Shown: positions 7,116 through 14,503, counted from the stretch's first letter. The stretch is DNA of 26,843 nucleotides from JAQGMJ01 sp036271855 (GCA_036271855.1 DATAZV010000379.1:1-26843), one strand, 5' to 3'. Numbers and translations are program-made. The notes: a model not told the origin generated them from the letters alone.

Positions 7116-7800
7116 CATAGAAGTATCTGGATTGACCAAGTCAGTGCCCAACGGCGCGGAACCCCTGGTGATTCTGCACGAGATCGGCTTCGCCGTGCGG
7201 CCGGCCGAGTCGCTGGCGATTGTCGGCGCCTCCGGCTCCGGCAAATCCACCCTGCTGGCGCTGCTCGCCGGGTTGGACACGCCCAGCGCCGGCCGGGTTC
7301 AAATCGCCGGCGAGGATTTGCATGCGCTCGACGAAGACGGCCGCGCCGCCCTGCGCGGGCGCCTCACCGGCTTCGTCTTCCAGTCCTTTCAACTGATGCC
7401 GCACCTGAACGCGCTGGAAAACGTCATGCTGCCGCTGGAACTGGCCGGCCGCAAGGACGCCGAAGCCGTGGCGCGCGAAACCCTGGCGCGGGTCGGCCTC
7501 TCCGCGCGCCTGAAGCACTATCCCAAGCATCTCTCCGGCGGCGAGCAGCAGCGCGTGGCGGTGGCGCGCGCCTTCGCGCCGCGCCCGAAGATCCTGTTCG
7601 CCGACGAACCCACCGGCAACCTCGACACCGTCACCGGCGCCACCATCATCGAACTCCTGTTCGAACTGAACCGTGAACTCGGCACGACCCTGGTGCTGGT
7701 GACCCACGACGATCATATCGCCGCGCGCTGCAGCCGCTCGATCCGCCTGGCTTCGGGGCATATCGAGGCCGATTCGGCGCAGCCGGAGCCGGCGCTCTGA
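7090..7800 (+). CDS. ybbA: YbbA-like ABC transporter ATP-binding protein
   Basis: This is a complete ABC ATPase of the LolD/MacB/YbbA class: Walker A GASGSGKST, Q-loop VFQSFQLMPHL, signature LSGGEQQRVAVARA, Walker B ILFADEPTGNLD and H-loop LVTHD. GTG 7090 is chosen because AAGGA (7081-7085) precedes it; GTG 7102 and GTG 7027 are possible. The protein is then 236 residues, normal for the class. YbbA normally works with the membrane protein YbbP, and the pair is proposed to export or extract a lipid-like substrate. No permease follows here: the next gene is convergent, so the partner must be elsewhere or lost. The start region overlaps the tesA start by about 26 bases on the opposite strand. 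Confidence 0.92.
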   Translation: MAESVYENIIEVSGLTKSVPNGAEPLVILHEIGFAVRPAESLAIVGASGSGKSTLLALLAGLDTPSAGRVQIAGEDLHALDEDGRAALRGRLTGFVFQSFQLMPHLNALENVMLPLELAGRKDAEAVARETLARVGLSARLKHYPKHLSGGEQQRVAVARAFAPRPKILFADEPTGNLDTVTGATIIELLFELNRELGTTLVLVTHDDHIAARCSRSIRLASGHIEADSAQPEPAL

Positions 7801-8056
7801 AGTGGCCTAAGGCCGCCTCGCAAATCAACCACACTTAGTTGTTGGGTTCGCGTATCTTTGGTACCAGGATGCGCGCAGGTTTGCGCGCGGCGCTCTTTAA
7901 AATCGCGATGGACAAAGCCCATGTCATCTCCCGGCAGGACTTCCTCGGGTCGTGACAAAAAACCAGATGGCGCTTGAGTCTGTGGCACGAGATGCAGAAG
8001 CGGTTCGTTGCCGTATCCGGTTGGCAAGAAGCGCCAAGTTCTTTCGAAAATGTCAG

Positions 8057-8140
8057 GTTTTATCAGGTTGCGCCGGGTAGCCAAATACATCTGTGATGGG
8101 CAACCGGCCACAATGGTGAAAATCAAAGCGCGAAAATGCC
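8057..8140 (+). repeat. Diverged intergenic repeat, copy 1
   Basis: Copy 1 starts with GTTTTATCAGGTTG and can be aligned along about 84 bases with 8181-8263, needing one single-base gap. Shared landmarks are GTTTTATCAGGTTG, GCC, GCCAA, a GTGATGGG/GTAGTGGG block, CCGG, and A-rich segments near the end. Identity is about two thirds to three quarters by eye. Confidence 0.7.
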
Positions 8141-8180
8141 CAAAAAACCTCAGGTCCCCCAGGGGGACTTCTTTCAGGGC

Positions 8181-8263
8181 GTTTTATCAGGTTGGGCCAG
8201 GCGGCCAACACAGTTGTAGTGGGCAGCCGGTCGCATTTGTAAAAACCACGGCGCCAAAAAGCC
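8181..8263 (+). repeat. Diverged intergenic repeat, copy 2
   Basis: This second copy starts 124 bases after copy 1 with the identical 14-base GTTTTATCAGGTTG and follows the same order of blocks. Its end overlaps the stem of the probable terminator of the downstream minus-strand gene. Confidence 0.7.
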
Positions 8264-8289
8264 GAGAAATACCGTGATCTACCGTGGTT
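8241..8289 (-). terminator. Probable terminator of the hydroxyacid oxidoreductase operon
   Basis: On the minus strand, AACCACGG (8289-8282) pairs with CCGTGGTT (8251-8244), followed by TTT, starting 4 bases after the stop codon. The loop is long (30 bases) and contains a second CCGTG-type segment (about 8272-8276) that could compete, so strength is uncertain. Confidence 0.45.
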
Positions 8290-8293
8290 CCGC

Positions 8294-9376
8294 TCAGTAG
8301 AACGACTTCTCCTCGAACGTCAGCAGCGGAAAGCTGGAAAACGCCCGCGGGTCGGTGACCACCGGTGCGGCGCGCAGGTAGGAGCGGTTGAGTTCGCTCA
8401 ATCGCTGCACCCCGAGCAAGCCCATGCACGAGAGAATTTCCGTTTCGAGGATTTCCAGCATGCGCACCAAGCCCGCCTGGCCGTCGGCGGCCAGTCCCAC
8501 GCATTGCATGCGGCCGATGCCCACCATGTCGGCACCGGCGGCGATCGCCTTGATGACGTCGGTGCCGCGGTTGAAGCTGCCGTCGATGACGATGCGTGCC
8601 TTGCCCGCCACCGCTTCCACCACCTCCGGCAGGATGTCCATCGTCCCCAGGCCGTGGTCGAGCTGGCGACCGCCGTGGTTGGAGACATAGACCACATCGA
8701 CACCGTGCTCCATCGCCAGCTTGGCGTCTTCGGCGGTGGCGATGCCCTTGAGCATAAGCGGCGCCTTGAACTTGGTGCGGATGCGCTCGATGTCTTTCCA
8801 GTTCAACACCGCCTGGTGCTCGCGCCCGGGCACGTTGGCGCGGCGGATGTTGCGCTGGGCCAGGTCGCGCTCGCGCCGGCTGTAATAGGCGGTGTCCACC
8901 GTCAGGCACAGGCTGGTGTAGCCGAGAGACAGGGCGTGCGCCAGGATGTCGTCCACCCAGGCGGGGTCGCCGTGCACATAGAGCTGAAAGCTGCGCATGC
9001 CGTCCGGCACGTTTTTGGCGACCGGCTCGGTGCCGGGCTCGCACACGGAGCTGAGCATCTGGATCACGCCGAATTCATGCGCGGCGCGCGCGGCGGTCAC
9101 CGCGCCTTCGGGGGCGAAGTGCTCCAGCCCGCCGACTGGCGCCAGGAATACCGGCAGGCGCGACTTCTGGCCGAGAAAGGTGGTGGAGGGGTCGACATTG
9201 CCGACATCGCACAGCACGCGCGGGCGAAAGGCGAGGGCGTCGAGCGCGTGGCGGTTGCGCCTGAGCGTGGTCTCGGTCTCGGTGCCGCCGACGATGTAGT
9301 CCCAGTTGTTGTGGTTCAGGTTCTGCCGGGCTTTTTTGACCAGTTCGTGCATGGTCAGGAATTGCGGAGTGCTCAC
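8294..9376 (-). CDS. FMN-dependent alpha-hydroxyacid dehydrogenase/oxidase
   Basis: The 360-residue protein belongs to the glycolate oxidase / L-lactate dehydrogenase (LldD) / mandelate dehydrogenase family. It oxidises an L-2-hydroxyacid to a 2-oxoacid using FMN. Visible features are the N-terminal WDYIVGGTETETTLRRN, the FMN-site segment FLAPVGGL, FQLYVHGD, LTVDTAYYSRRERDL, the FMN-contacting Lys in MLKGI, the catalytic His and Arg in SNHGGRQLDH, and VIDGSFNRGTDVIKAI with GIGR for FMN phosphate binding. GTG 9376 has GGAG 8 bases upstream on the minus strand. It is the last gene after two Bug receptors in the same direction, so the substrate may be the acid those receptors bind. Motifs alone do not separate lactate, glycolate and aromatic substrates. 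Confidence 0.92.
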   Translation of the reverse strand: MSTPQFLTMHELVKKARQNLNHNNWDYIVGGTETETTLRRNRHALDALAFRPRVLCDVGNVDPSTTFLGQKSRLPVFLAPVGGLEHFAPEGAVTAARAAHEFGVIQMLSSVCEPGTEPVAKNVPDGMRSFQLYVHGDPAWVDDILAHALSLGYTSLCLTVDTAYYSRRERDLAQRNIRRANVPGREHQAVLNWKDIERIRTKFKAPLMLKGIATAEDAKLAMEHGVDVVYVSNHGGRQLDHGLGTMDILPEVVEAVAGKARIVIDGSFNRGTDVIKAIAAGADMVGIGRMQCVGLAADGQAGLVRMLEILETEILSCMGLLGVQRLSELNRSYLRAAPVVTDPRAFSSFPLLTFEEKSFY

Positions 9377-9427
9377 TGCTCTTTCTCCAAAACGCGGCCA
9401 CCGGCGGCGGCCGCTTGTTCGACACGT

Positions 9428-10393
9428 TTACTGGATGGTGATGTTGTTCTTTTTCACGATGGCGGCAAAGCGGTCCTGCTCCTGGTGCAGCATCACCGCC
9501 ATTTCCTCCGGCGTATTCGCCATCTGGTCCAGGCCCAGGGGCAGGTAGCGCTCATGCGTGGCGGTGCTGGCCACCGCCTTCTTGATCTCGGCGGACAGTT
9601 TCTCGGCAATTTCCTTGGGCAGGCCAGCCGGCGCCTCGAAGCCGATCCACGAGCCGATGTTGAAACCGGTCAAGCCAGTGACTTCGGCGATGGTCGGTAC
9701 GTCCGGCATGGCGGCGGAACGATGGGTGTAGGAAACACCGAAGGTTTTCAGCTTGCCGGCCTTCACATGCGCCACCACCGAGGGCACGGTCTCGAAGGTG
9801 TAGTCCACCTGGCCGCCCATGATGTCGGTCAGGGCCGGCACGCTACCCTTGTAGGGGATGTGGCGCGTGCGCACGTCGGCGAGCGAATTGAAGAAGGCGG
9901 TGATCAGGTGCGCAGTGGCGCCGGTGCCGGAGGAGGCGAAGGTGTGCTGGTCCGGTTCGGCCTTCAGCTTGGCAATGAACTCTTTCGCATTGTTGGCCGG
10001 AAAGCTAGGGTAGGTGACCAGCGCGAACGGGTTGACCGCGATCACGCTCACCGGTGCCAGGTCGGTCAGCGGTGCATAGGGCAGCTTTTGCAGCGAAGGC
10101 GCGATCGACACCGGGCCGCTGGAAGCGGCCAGCAGGGTGTAGCCGTCGGGCTGCGCCTTGGCGACAGTATCGGTGCCGATCTGGCCGCCGGCGCCGGGCT
10201 TGTTGTCCATCACGAAGGGCTGTCCCATCGCCTGCGACAGGCGGTCGCCGACGATGCGCGCGGCCAGGTCGGTGGCCTGGCCCGGCGGCCAGGGCACGAC
10301 GACGCGGATCGGATGATTCGGGTAGGCCTGGGCGTGGACCACACCGGCAATGCAGGTGCCGACGAGGGCTGCCAGCAGTTGGCTGGATTTCAT
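9428..10393 (-). CDS. Bug-family (TctC-type) periplasmic solute receptor, copy 1
   Basis: The 321-residue receptor begins at ATG 10393 with AGGAGA 8 bases upstream. A signal peptide (LLAALVGTCIAGVVHAQA) is followed at once by YPNHPIRVVVPWPPGQATD, the opening strand of the Bug fold. Ligand-loop signatures include NKPGAGGQIGTD and GPVSIAPSLQKLPY. Bug receptors bind carboxylates or other small polar molecules and are very numerous in Burkholderiales. Most have no membrane partner nearby, as here. It is a near-equal-length paralogue of the next gene upstream, alignable without gaps and roughly three quarters identical by eye. It lies 51 bases before the hydroxyacid oxidoreductase and is probably cotranscribed with it. 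Confidence 0.94.
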   Translation of the reverse strand: MKSSQLLAALVGTCIAGVVHAQAYPNHPIRVVVPWPPGQATDLAARIVGDRLSQAMGQPFVMDNKPGAGGQIGTDTVAKAQPDGYTLLAASSGPVSIAPSLQKLPYAPLTDLAPVSVIAVNPFALVTYPSFPANNAKEFIAKLKAEPDQHTFASSGTGATAHLITAFFNSLADVRTRHIPYKGSVPALTDIMGGQVDYTFETVPSVVAHVKAGKLKTFGVSYTHRSAAMPDVPTIAEVTGLTGFNIGSWIGFEAPAGLPKEIAEKLSAEIKKAVASTATHERYLPLGLDQMANTPEEMAVMLHQEQDRFAAIVKKNNITIQ

Positions 10394-10474
10394 GGATTTG
10401 TCTCCTGAGGTTTGAGTATGTTTTTTTCGCCGCACCCTTTGATGTCCGGGTGCCGGTCTCGATTCACGCGACGG

Positions 10475-10492
10475 GCAGTCTGCCATATCGCG
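10475..10492 (-). promoter_or_regulatory. Conserved upstream element of Bug receptor gene 1
   Basis: GCAGTCTGCCATATCGCG (plus strand) lies about 80 bases upstream of the receptor start. The same 18 bases with one mismatch occur upstream of the paralogous gene at 11538-11555. It may be an operator or a remnant of the duplication. Confidence 0.4.
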
Positions 10493-10515
10493 CCAGGGTG
10501 GACGGTAAATCGGCG

Positions 10516-11481
10516 CTATTCGATCTTGATGTTGTTCTTCTTGATCACGGCGGCAAAACGGTCCTGTTCGCGCTTCAACATGGCGCTCATTTCCGCCGGG
10601 GTCTGCGATATCTGTTCCATGCCCAGGGTGAGGTATTGGTCATGCACGATCTGGCTGGCCACGGCCTTCTTGATTTCCGCCGCCAGCTTGTCGGCGATTT
10701 CCTTCGGCAGGCCGGCCGGCGCCATGTAACCCATCCAGGAGCCGATGTCGAAACCGGGTAGGTTGGCGGCCTCGGCTATCGTCGGCACATCGGGCATCGC
10801 GCTGGAGCGCTTGCTGCTGGAGACGCCGAAAGTTTTCAGGCGGCCGTTCTTGATCTGCTGCACCACCGAAGGAATGGTCTCGAAGGTGTAGTCGACCTGG
10901 CCGCCCATCAGGTCGGTGAGCGAGGGCACGCTGCCCTTGTAGGGGATGTGGCGCGCCTGCACCTCGGCGGCGGAGTTGAAGTACTCGACGATCAGGTGGG
11001 CGGTGGCCCCGGTGCCGGAGGAGGAGAAGGTGTGCTTGCCCGGCTCCGCCTTTAGCTTGGCGACGAACTCATGCGCATTGCTGGCAGGGAAGGTGGGGAA
11101 GGTAACCAGGGCGAAGGGGTTCAATGCCACCACGCTGATCGGCGAGAGATCGGTGAGCGGCGCATAGGGCAGCTTTTGCAGCGAAGGCGCGATCGACACC
11201 GGGCCGCTGGAGGCGGCCAGCAGGGTATAGCCGTCGGGCTGCGCCTTGGCGACGATATCGGTGCCGATCTGGCCGCCGGCGCCGGGCTTGTTGTCCATCA
11301 CGAAGGGCTGGCCCAGGCTCTGCGACAGGCGTTCGCCGACGATGCGCGCGGCGAGGTCGGTGGCCTGGCCCGGCGGCCACGGCACCACCACGCGGATGGG
11401 ACGGGCGGGATAGGCCTGGGCGAGTGCCGCGCCGCTGATGCACATGCCGATACCAGCCAGCAGCCATTGGGTGAACTTCAT
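10516..11481 (-). CDS. Bug-family (TctC-type) periplasmic solute receptor, copy 2
   Basis: The 321-residue paralogue starts at ATG 11481 with GGAG upstream. The signal peptide ends in SGAALAQA, followed by YPARPIRVVVPWPPGQATD. Large blocks are identical to copy 1, including PIRVVVPWPPGQATDLAARI, FVMDNKPGAGGQIGTD and GYTLLAASSGPVSIAPSLQK. Differences cluster in the signal peptide and in the C-terminal third (for example GSWMGYMAP against GSWIGFEAP), so ligand preference may differ. It is the first gene of the minus-strand group receptor 2 - receptor 1 - FMN oxidoreductase. The extracytoplasmic receptor would belong to a tripartite tricarboxylate transporter, but no TctA/TctB is nearby. Confidence 0.94.
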   Translation of the reverse strand: MKFTQWLLAGIGMCISGAALAQAYPARPIRVVVPWPPGQATDLAARIVGERLSQSLGQPFVMDNKPGAGGQIGTDIVAKAQPDGYTLLAASSGPVSIAPSLQKLPYAPLTDLSPISVVALNPFALVTFPTFPASNAHEFVAKLKAEPGKHTFSSSGTGATAHLIVEYFNSAAEVQARHIPYKGSVPSLTDLMGGQVDYTFETIPSVVQQIKNGRLKTFGVSSSKRSSAMPDVPTIAEAANLPGFDIGSWMGYMAPAGLPKEIADKLAAEIKKAVASQIVHDQYLTLGMEQISQTPAEMSAMLKREQDRFAAVIKKNNIKIE

Positions 11482-11537
11482 GGGTTTTGTCTCCGGTAGT
11501 GATTATTGTGGCGCGGATCTTTGCCCGCGCGTCGCGC

Positions 11538-11555
11538 GCAGTGTGCCATATCGCG
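11538..11555 (-). promoter_or_regulatory. Conserved upstream element of Bug receptor gene 2
   Basis: GCAGTGTGCCATATCGCG (plus strand) differs from the element at 10475-10492 by one base. It lies about 57 bases upstream of the receptor start, a plausible promoter position. Confidence 0.4.
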
Positions 11556-11615
11556 TGCGCCCGCGTCACGCGGGGCCGGCGCTATCGCGCCCGGGCCTGC
11601 CTATATATTGGGCAG

Positions 11616-12146
11616 ATGAGCCACGCTCCCGCCCGCAGCCACTCTGAGGATTGCGTCATCGTCGAGCGCCCCGGGGAACTGATGATCAAGATGCGCGGCC
11701 TGAAGCGGATCAAGGGATTGGTGATGATGGGCATCCTGCTGCCGGTTCTGCTGATCCTGGTGCTGATCAAGGGCTTCTCCCTGCCTTACGTGGTGATGGC
11801 GCTGCTGCTGGGCTACCTGGGTTTGCTGTTCGGGCTGAACTGGACCCGGCTCAACGCCACGCCGGCGCAATTGCGCACCTCCTTCGGGCCGCTGCCGCTG
11901 AACGGCCGGGTCGGGCTCACCGCGGTGGCCGATGTGCTGGAGATTTCATGCAGCGAAACCCGCACGCCGCTGCCGCGCGGCGGCGTGGCGCTGCGCTACG
12001 CGGTGCAGGCCTGGACCGCGGCGGAAAAGCCGGTGTTCCTGCTCGACTCGGAGCTGGAGCAGGACGCCAGTGCCGCCGCCGTCACCCTGGTGGGCTGGCT
12101 GAATGCGAACCGGGGCGAGCACGGGCGGGTGGTCACCCTGCGCTGA
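11616..12146 (+). CDS. Hypothetical two-TM membrane protein
   Basis: I do not recognise this 176-residue product. It has a short hydrophilic N-terminus, two adjacent membrane segments (about residues 36-53, GILLPVLLILVLIKGF, and 56-75, YVVMALLLGYLGLLFGL), then a cytoplasmic-looking domain of about 100 residues. That domain starts LNATPAQLRTSFGPLPLNG, a pattern reminiscent of small bacterial PH-like domains behind two TM helices. That likeness is only an impression. ATG 11616 is chosen because upstream codons are not protein-like. A TATATT box ends only 6 bases before it, so the mRNA may be leaderless. It converges on the HAD gene with 11 bases between stops. Confidence 0.75.
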   Translation: MSHAPARSHSEDCVIVERPGELMIKMRGLKRIKGLVMMGILLPVLLILVLIKGFSLPYVVMALLLGYLGLLFGLNWTRLNATPAQLRTSFGPLPLNGRVGLTAVADVLEISCSETRTPLPRGGVALRYAVQAWTAAEKPVFLLDSELEQDASAAAVTLVGWLNANRGEHGRVVTLR

Positions 12147-12157
12147 GGGACAGCGCC

Positions 12158-12865
12158 CTAAGTCGGCACCAGCAGCCAGTCGGCGAATTCGGTGAGGTCG
12201 CGGAACTGCGGCGGCTCCTCCACATCGGCGTGCTCTTCCGGCCAGCGGTGGGCGCGGCGGTTGATCCAGGCAGCCTGCATGCCGGCGGCGCAGGGGCCGA
12301 GCACGTCGTTGGCCGGGTCGTCGCCGACGTAGATCACCTGCTCCGGCGCCAGGCCGATGCGCTCGACGCAGGCGGCGTAGATGCGTGGATGCGGCTTGGC
12401 GACGCCGATCTCGTGGGCCGAGACCACCGCGGCGAAATGGCCGTGGATGCCGATGGCGGCAAGGTCGGCGAAGCCGTTGGAGATCACCGCCAGCGGAAAA
12501 TGCGCGCGCAGGCGATCCAGCGCCGGCAGCACGTCGGGGTAGAACTCGACGCGGTTGCGCTCGGCGCGGAAAAAGTCGAACGCCAGGTCGGCCGCGGCCT
12601 CGCTTTCGCCGCTTTCCAGAAAGGCGGCGCGGATGGTGCCGCGGCGCAGGTTCAGCACGTCGTTTCTCAGCGCCGGGTTTTCCGCCACCAGGCTGGCGCG
12701 CAGCAGGCGCAGGTTGTTGATGTCGAACTGGCCGGCGACGTGCGGATACTGTGCCGTCACCCAGGCCGCCATCGCCTTCTCCGCGCGGTCGATGATGGGG
12801 GCGATCGGCCACAGGGTATCGTCGAGGTCGAAGGCGATCGCCTTGATGGCGGCTTGCTTGCTCAT
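12158..12865 (-). CDS. YigB-like HAD-superfamily phosphatase
   Basis: The 235-residue protein has the four HAD motifs in order: FDLDDTLW (nucleophile and acid Asp), VISNG (motif II), the Lys in GVAKPHP (motif III) and VGDDPANDV (motif IV). A helical cap lies between motifs I and II, as in HAD subfamily IA. Length and details (AFDLDDTLW, LRRASL-type region, GMQAAWINR) resemble YigB, which dephosphorylates 5-amino-6-ribitylamino-uracil phosphate in riboflavin synthesis. HAD substrate ranges are broad, so this assignment is tentative. No good ribosome site precedes ATG 12865. It is divergent from the glutamate-synthase-domain gene, itself an FMN protein, which may be coincidence. Confidence 0.88.
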   Translation of the reverse strand: MSKQAAIKAIAFDLDDTLWPIAPIIDRAEKAMAAWVTAQYPHVAGQFDINNLRLLRASLVAENPALRNDVLNLRRGTIRAAFLESGESEAAADLAFDFFRAERNRVEFYPDVLPALDRLRAHFPLAVISNGFADLAAIGIHGHFAAVVSAHEIGVAKPHPRIYAACVERIGLAPEQVIYVGDDPANDVLGPCAAGMQAAWINRRAHRWPEEHADVEEPPQFRDLTEFADWLLVPT

Positions 12866-12907
12866 GGGGAATTCAAGGCGCGCGGCACTGCACTGCGCCG
12901 GGGATTT

Positions 12908-12936
12908 TTGCTCGGGACGGAATTATGCGCTAGAGT
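12908..12936 (+). promoter_or_regulatory. Candidate sigma-70 promoter of the glutamate-synthase-domain gene
   Basis: TTGCTC (12908-12913) and TAGAGT (12931-12936) are separated by 17 bases and lie about 60 bases upstream of ATG 12995. The match to consensus is moderate. Confidence 0.4.
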
Positions 12937-12994
12937 GAAGCACTGCGCGCTCGCAGCTCAATATTCAGAACAATCAAAAAGAAGGGAAGCCGGG

Positions 12995-14488
12995 ATGGGA
13001 CAAGTTTTCGGCATGATGGCTTACGGCCTGGGTACCATCATCGCCCTGGCGCTGGCGGTTGCGATCGTCTACCTGTTCATCAAGGACATCACGCAAAAGC
13101 AGCACACCATCCTGCGCAACTTCCCGGTGGTCGGCCACCTGCGCTATTTCTTCGAGCAACTGGGCGAATATTTCCGGCAATACTTTTTCCTCAACGACCG
13201 CGAGGAAATGCCGTTCAACCGCGCCACCCGTTCCTGGGTCTATCGCCTGGCGAAAAGCGAAGGCGGCATCATCGGCTTCGGCTCGACCTACGACCTGCAC
13301 CAGCCCGGCGCCATCATCTTCGTCAACGCCGGTTTTCCGGTGCTGGAGGAAGACCGCCAGCAGACCCCGCCGCTGGTGATTGGCGGCGGCTTTGCAAAGA
13401 AGCCCTTCACCGCGAACTCCGTGTTCAATGTCAGTGGCATGAGTTTCGGCGCCATCTCCACCCCGGCGGTGCGCGCGCTGTCGCGCGGCGCCAGGGATGC
13501 CGGCTGCTGGATGGACACCGGCGAAGGCGGCCTCTCGCCTTACCACCTGGAGGGCGGCTGCGACGTCATCATGCAGATCGGCACCGCCAAATACGGCGTG
13601 CGCGACAGCGAGGGCCTGCTGTCCGAATCGCGCCTGCGCGAAATCGCCGCCTACGACCAGGTGCGCGCCTTCGAGATCAAGCTGTCGCAGGGCGCCAAGC
13701 CGGGCAAGGGCGGGGTGCTGCCCGGCGCCAAGGTGACGCCGATCATTTCGCAGGTGCGCGGCATCCCGGTGGGCATTGATTCGATCAGCCCGAACCGCCA
13801 TCACGACATCGCCAACGTCGACCAGCTGCTCGACAAGATCGCCTACATCCGCGACATCACCGGCAAGCCGGTCGGCGTGAAGACCGCGCTGGGCGGCTGG
13901 CGCTTCGTCAACGACCTATGCGACGCCATCAACCGCCGCGGCCTGGCCTGGGCCCCCGACTTCCTGGTGATCGACGGCGGCGAGGGCGGGACGGGCGCGG
14001 CGCCGCAGGCGCTGGCCGACCACGTCGGCCTGTCGATCGACGAGGCCCTGCCGCGGGTGGCCGACGCGCTGATCCAGGCGGGACTGAAGGAACGCATCCG
14101 CCTGGTCGGCTCGGGCAAGCTGGTGACTTCCGCGCGCGTGGCCTGGGCGCTGTGCGCCGGCGCGGACTTCGTCAACTCTGCGCGCGGCTTCATGTTCGCC
14201 CTGGGTTGCATCCAGGCCCTGCGCTGCCACACCAACACCTGCCCGACCGGCGTCACCACCCACAACGAACGCCTGCAGCGCGGCCTGGTGGTGGAAGAGA
14301 AATTCACCCGCGTCGCCCACTACTGCGACAACATGAACAAGGAAGTGGACATGATCGCCCACTCCTGCGGCCTCACCCACGCGCGCGAATTCCGCCGCGA
14401 GCACGTGCGCATCGTCCAGGAGGGCGGGCAGTCGGTGGCGCTGAACATGATGTTTCCCTATCCGAAGGCGCTGGAAAAAGCCGCCTGA
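12995..14488 (+). CDS. Membrane-anchored FMN-binding glutamate synthase-domain protein
   Basis: The 497-residue protein starts at ATG 12995 behind GAAGGGAAG. Residues about 8-29 form one TM helix (GLGTIIALALAVAIVYLFI). The rest is the FMN-binding barrel of glutamate synthase: GMSFGAIS, DTGEGGLSPYH, QGAKPGKGGVLPG, GVKTALGGW, VIDGGEGGTGAAP and VGSGKLVTSARVA. Cys405, Cys411 and Cys416 in CIQALRCHTNTC match the C-x5-C-x4-C spacing of the [3Fe-4S] cluster in GltB. The N-terminal glutaminase domain and the C-terminal GXGXG domain of GltB are absent. This stand-alone form is widespread in proteobacteria, and its reaction is not established, so I do not call it a glutamate synthase. It stands as a single gene, converging on the SDR gene with 15 bases between stops. 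Confidence 0.92.
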   Translation: MGQVFGMMAYGLGTIIALALAVAIVYLFIKDITQKQHTILRNFPVVGHLRYFFEQLGEYFRQYFFLNDREEMPFNRATRSWVYRLAKSEGGIIGFGSTYDLHQPGAIIFVNAGFPVLEEDRQQTPPLVIGGGFAKKPFTANSVFNVSGMSFGAISTPAVRALSRGARDAGCWMDTGEGGLSPYHLEGGCDVIMQIGTAKYGVRDSEGLLSESRLREIAAYDQVRAFEIKLSQGAKPGKGGVLPGAKVTPIISQVRGIPVGIDSISPNRHHDIANVDQLLDKIAYIRDITGKPVGVKTALGGWRFVNDLCDAINRRGLAWAPDFLVIDGGEGGTGAAPQALADHVGLSIDEALPRVADALIQAGLKERIRLVGSGKLVTSARVAWALCAGADFVNSARGFMFALGCIQALRCHTNTCPTGVTTHNERLQRGLVVEEKFTRVAHYCDNMNKEVDMIAHSCGLTHAREFRREHVRIVQEGGQSVALNMMFPYPKALEKAA

Positions 14489-14503
14489 AGCCGCGGGGAC
14501 GGA

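Larger units (their letters stand above)
7801..8293. other. 493-base gap between convergent genes, no convincing gene
   Basis: The gap separates the ybbA stop codon and the stop codon of the hydroxyacid oxidoreductase, so neither gene needs a promoter here. It holds a GC hairpin (GCGCGCA 7871-7877 with TGCGCGC 7882-7888), a pair of diverged repeats (8057-8140 and 8181-8263), a GTCCCCC/GGGGGAC hairpin at about 8154-8168, and a probable minus-strand terminator (8241-8289). Short open frames exist on both strands, but none has a recognisable domain or a good ribosome site. Confidence 0.6.

Noticed and set aside
7713..8126. A 137-codon minus-strand frame in the same gap
   Set aside because: It runs into the 3' end of ybbA, has no domain and no good start. 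The repeat family might share it, so it is mentioned in the finding on the gap.
8057..8263. Repeats considered as a CRISPR array
   Set aside because: Only two long, diverged copies with no uniform spacers, and no cas gene nearby.
8008..8277. An 89-codon plus-strand frame across the intergenic repeats
   Set aside because: Its two similar halves simply reflect the DNA repeat. The start is TTG with no ribosome site, and no domain is seen. It is kept as a repeat, not as a gene.
8504..10408. A 634-codon plus-strand frame over the oxidoreductase and receptor genes
   Set aside because: It crosses two well-supported minus-strand genes and their spacer, and its composition (His, Gly, Ala, Arg) is the mirror of GC-rich codons.
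11651..14488. A 945-codon frame that could be read as a fusion ending in the glutamate-synthase domain
   Set aside because: The first 448 codons lie over two other genes in wrong frames and have no domain. ATG 12995 has a good ribosome site and gives the normal protein.
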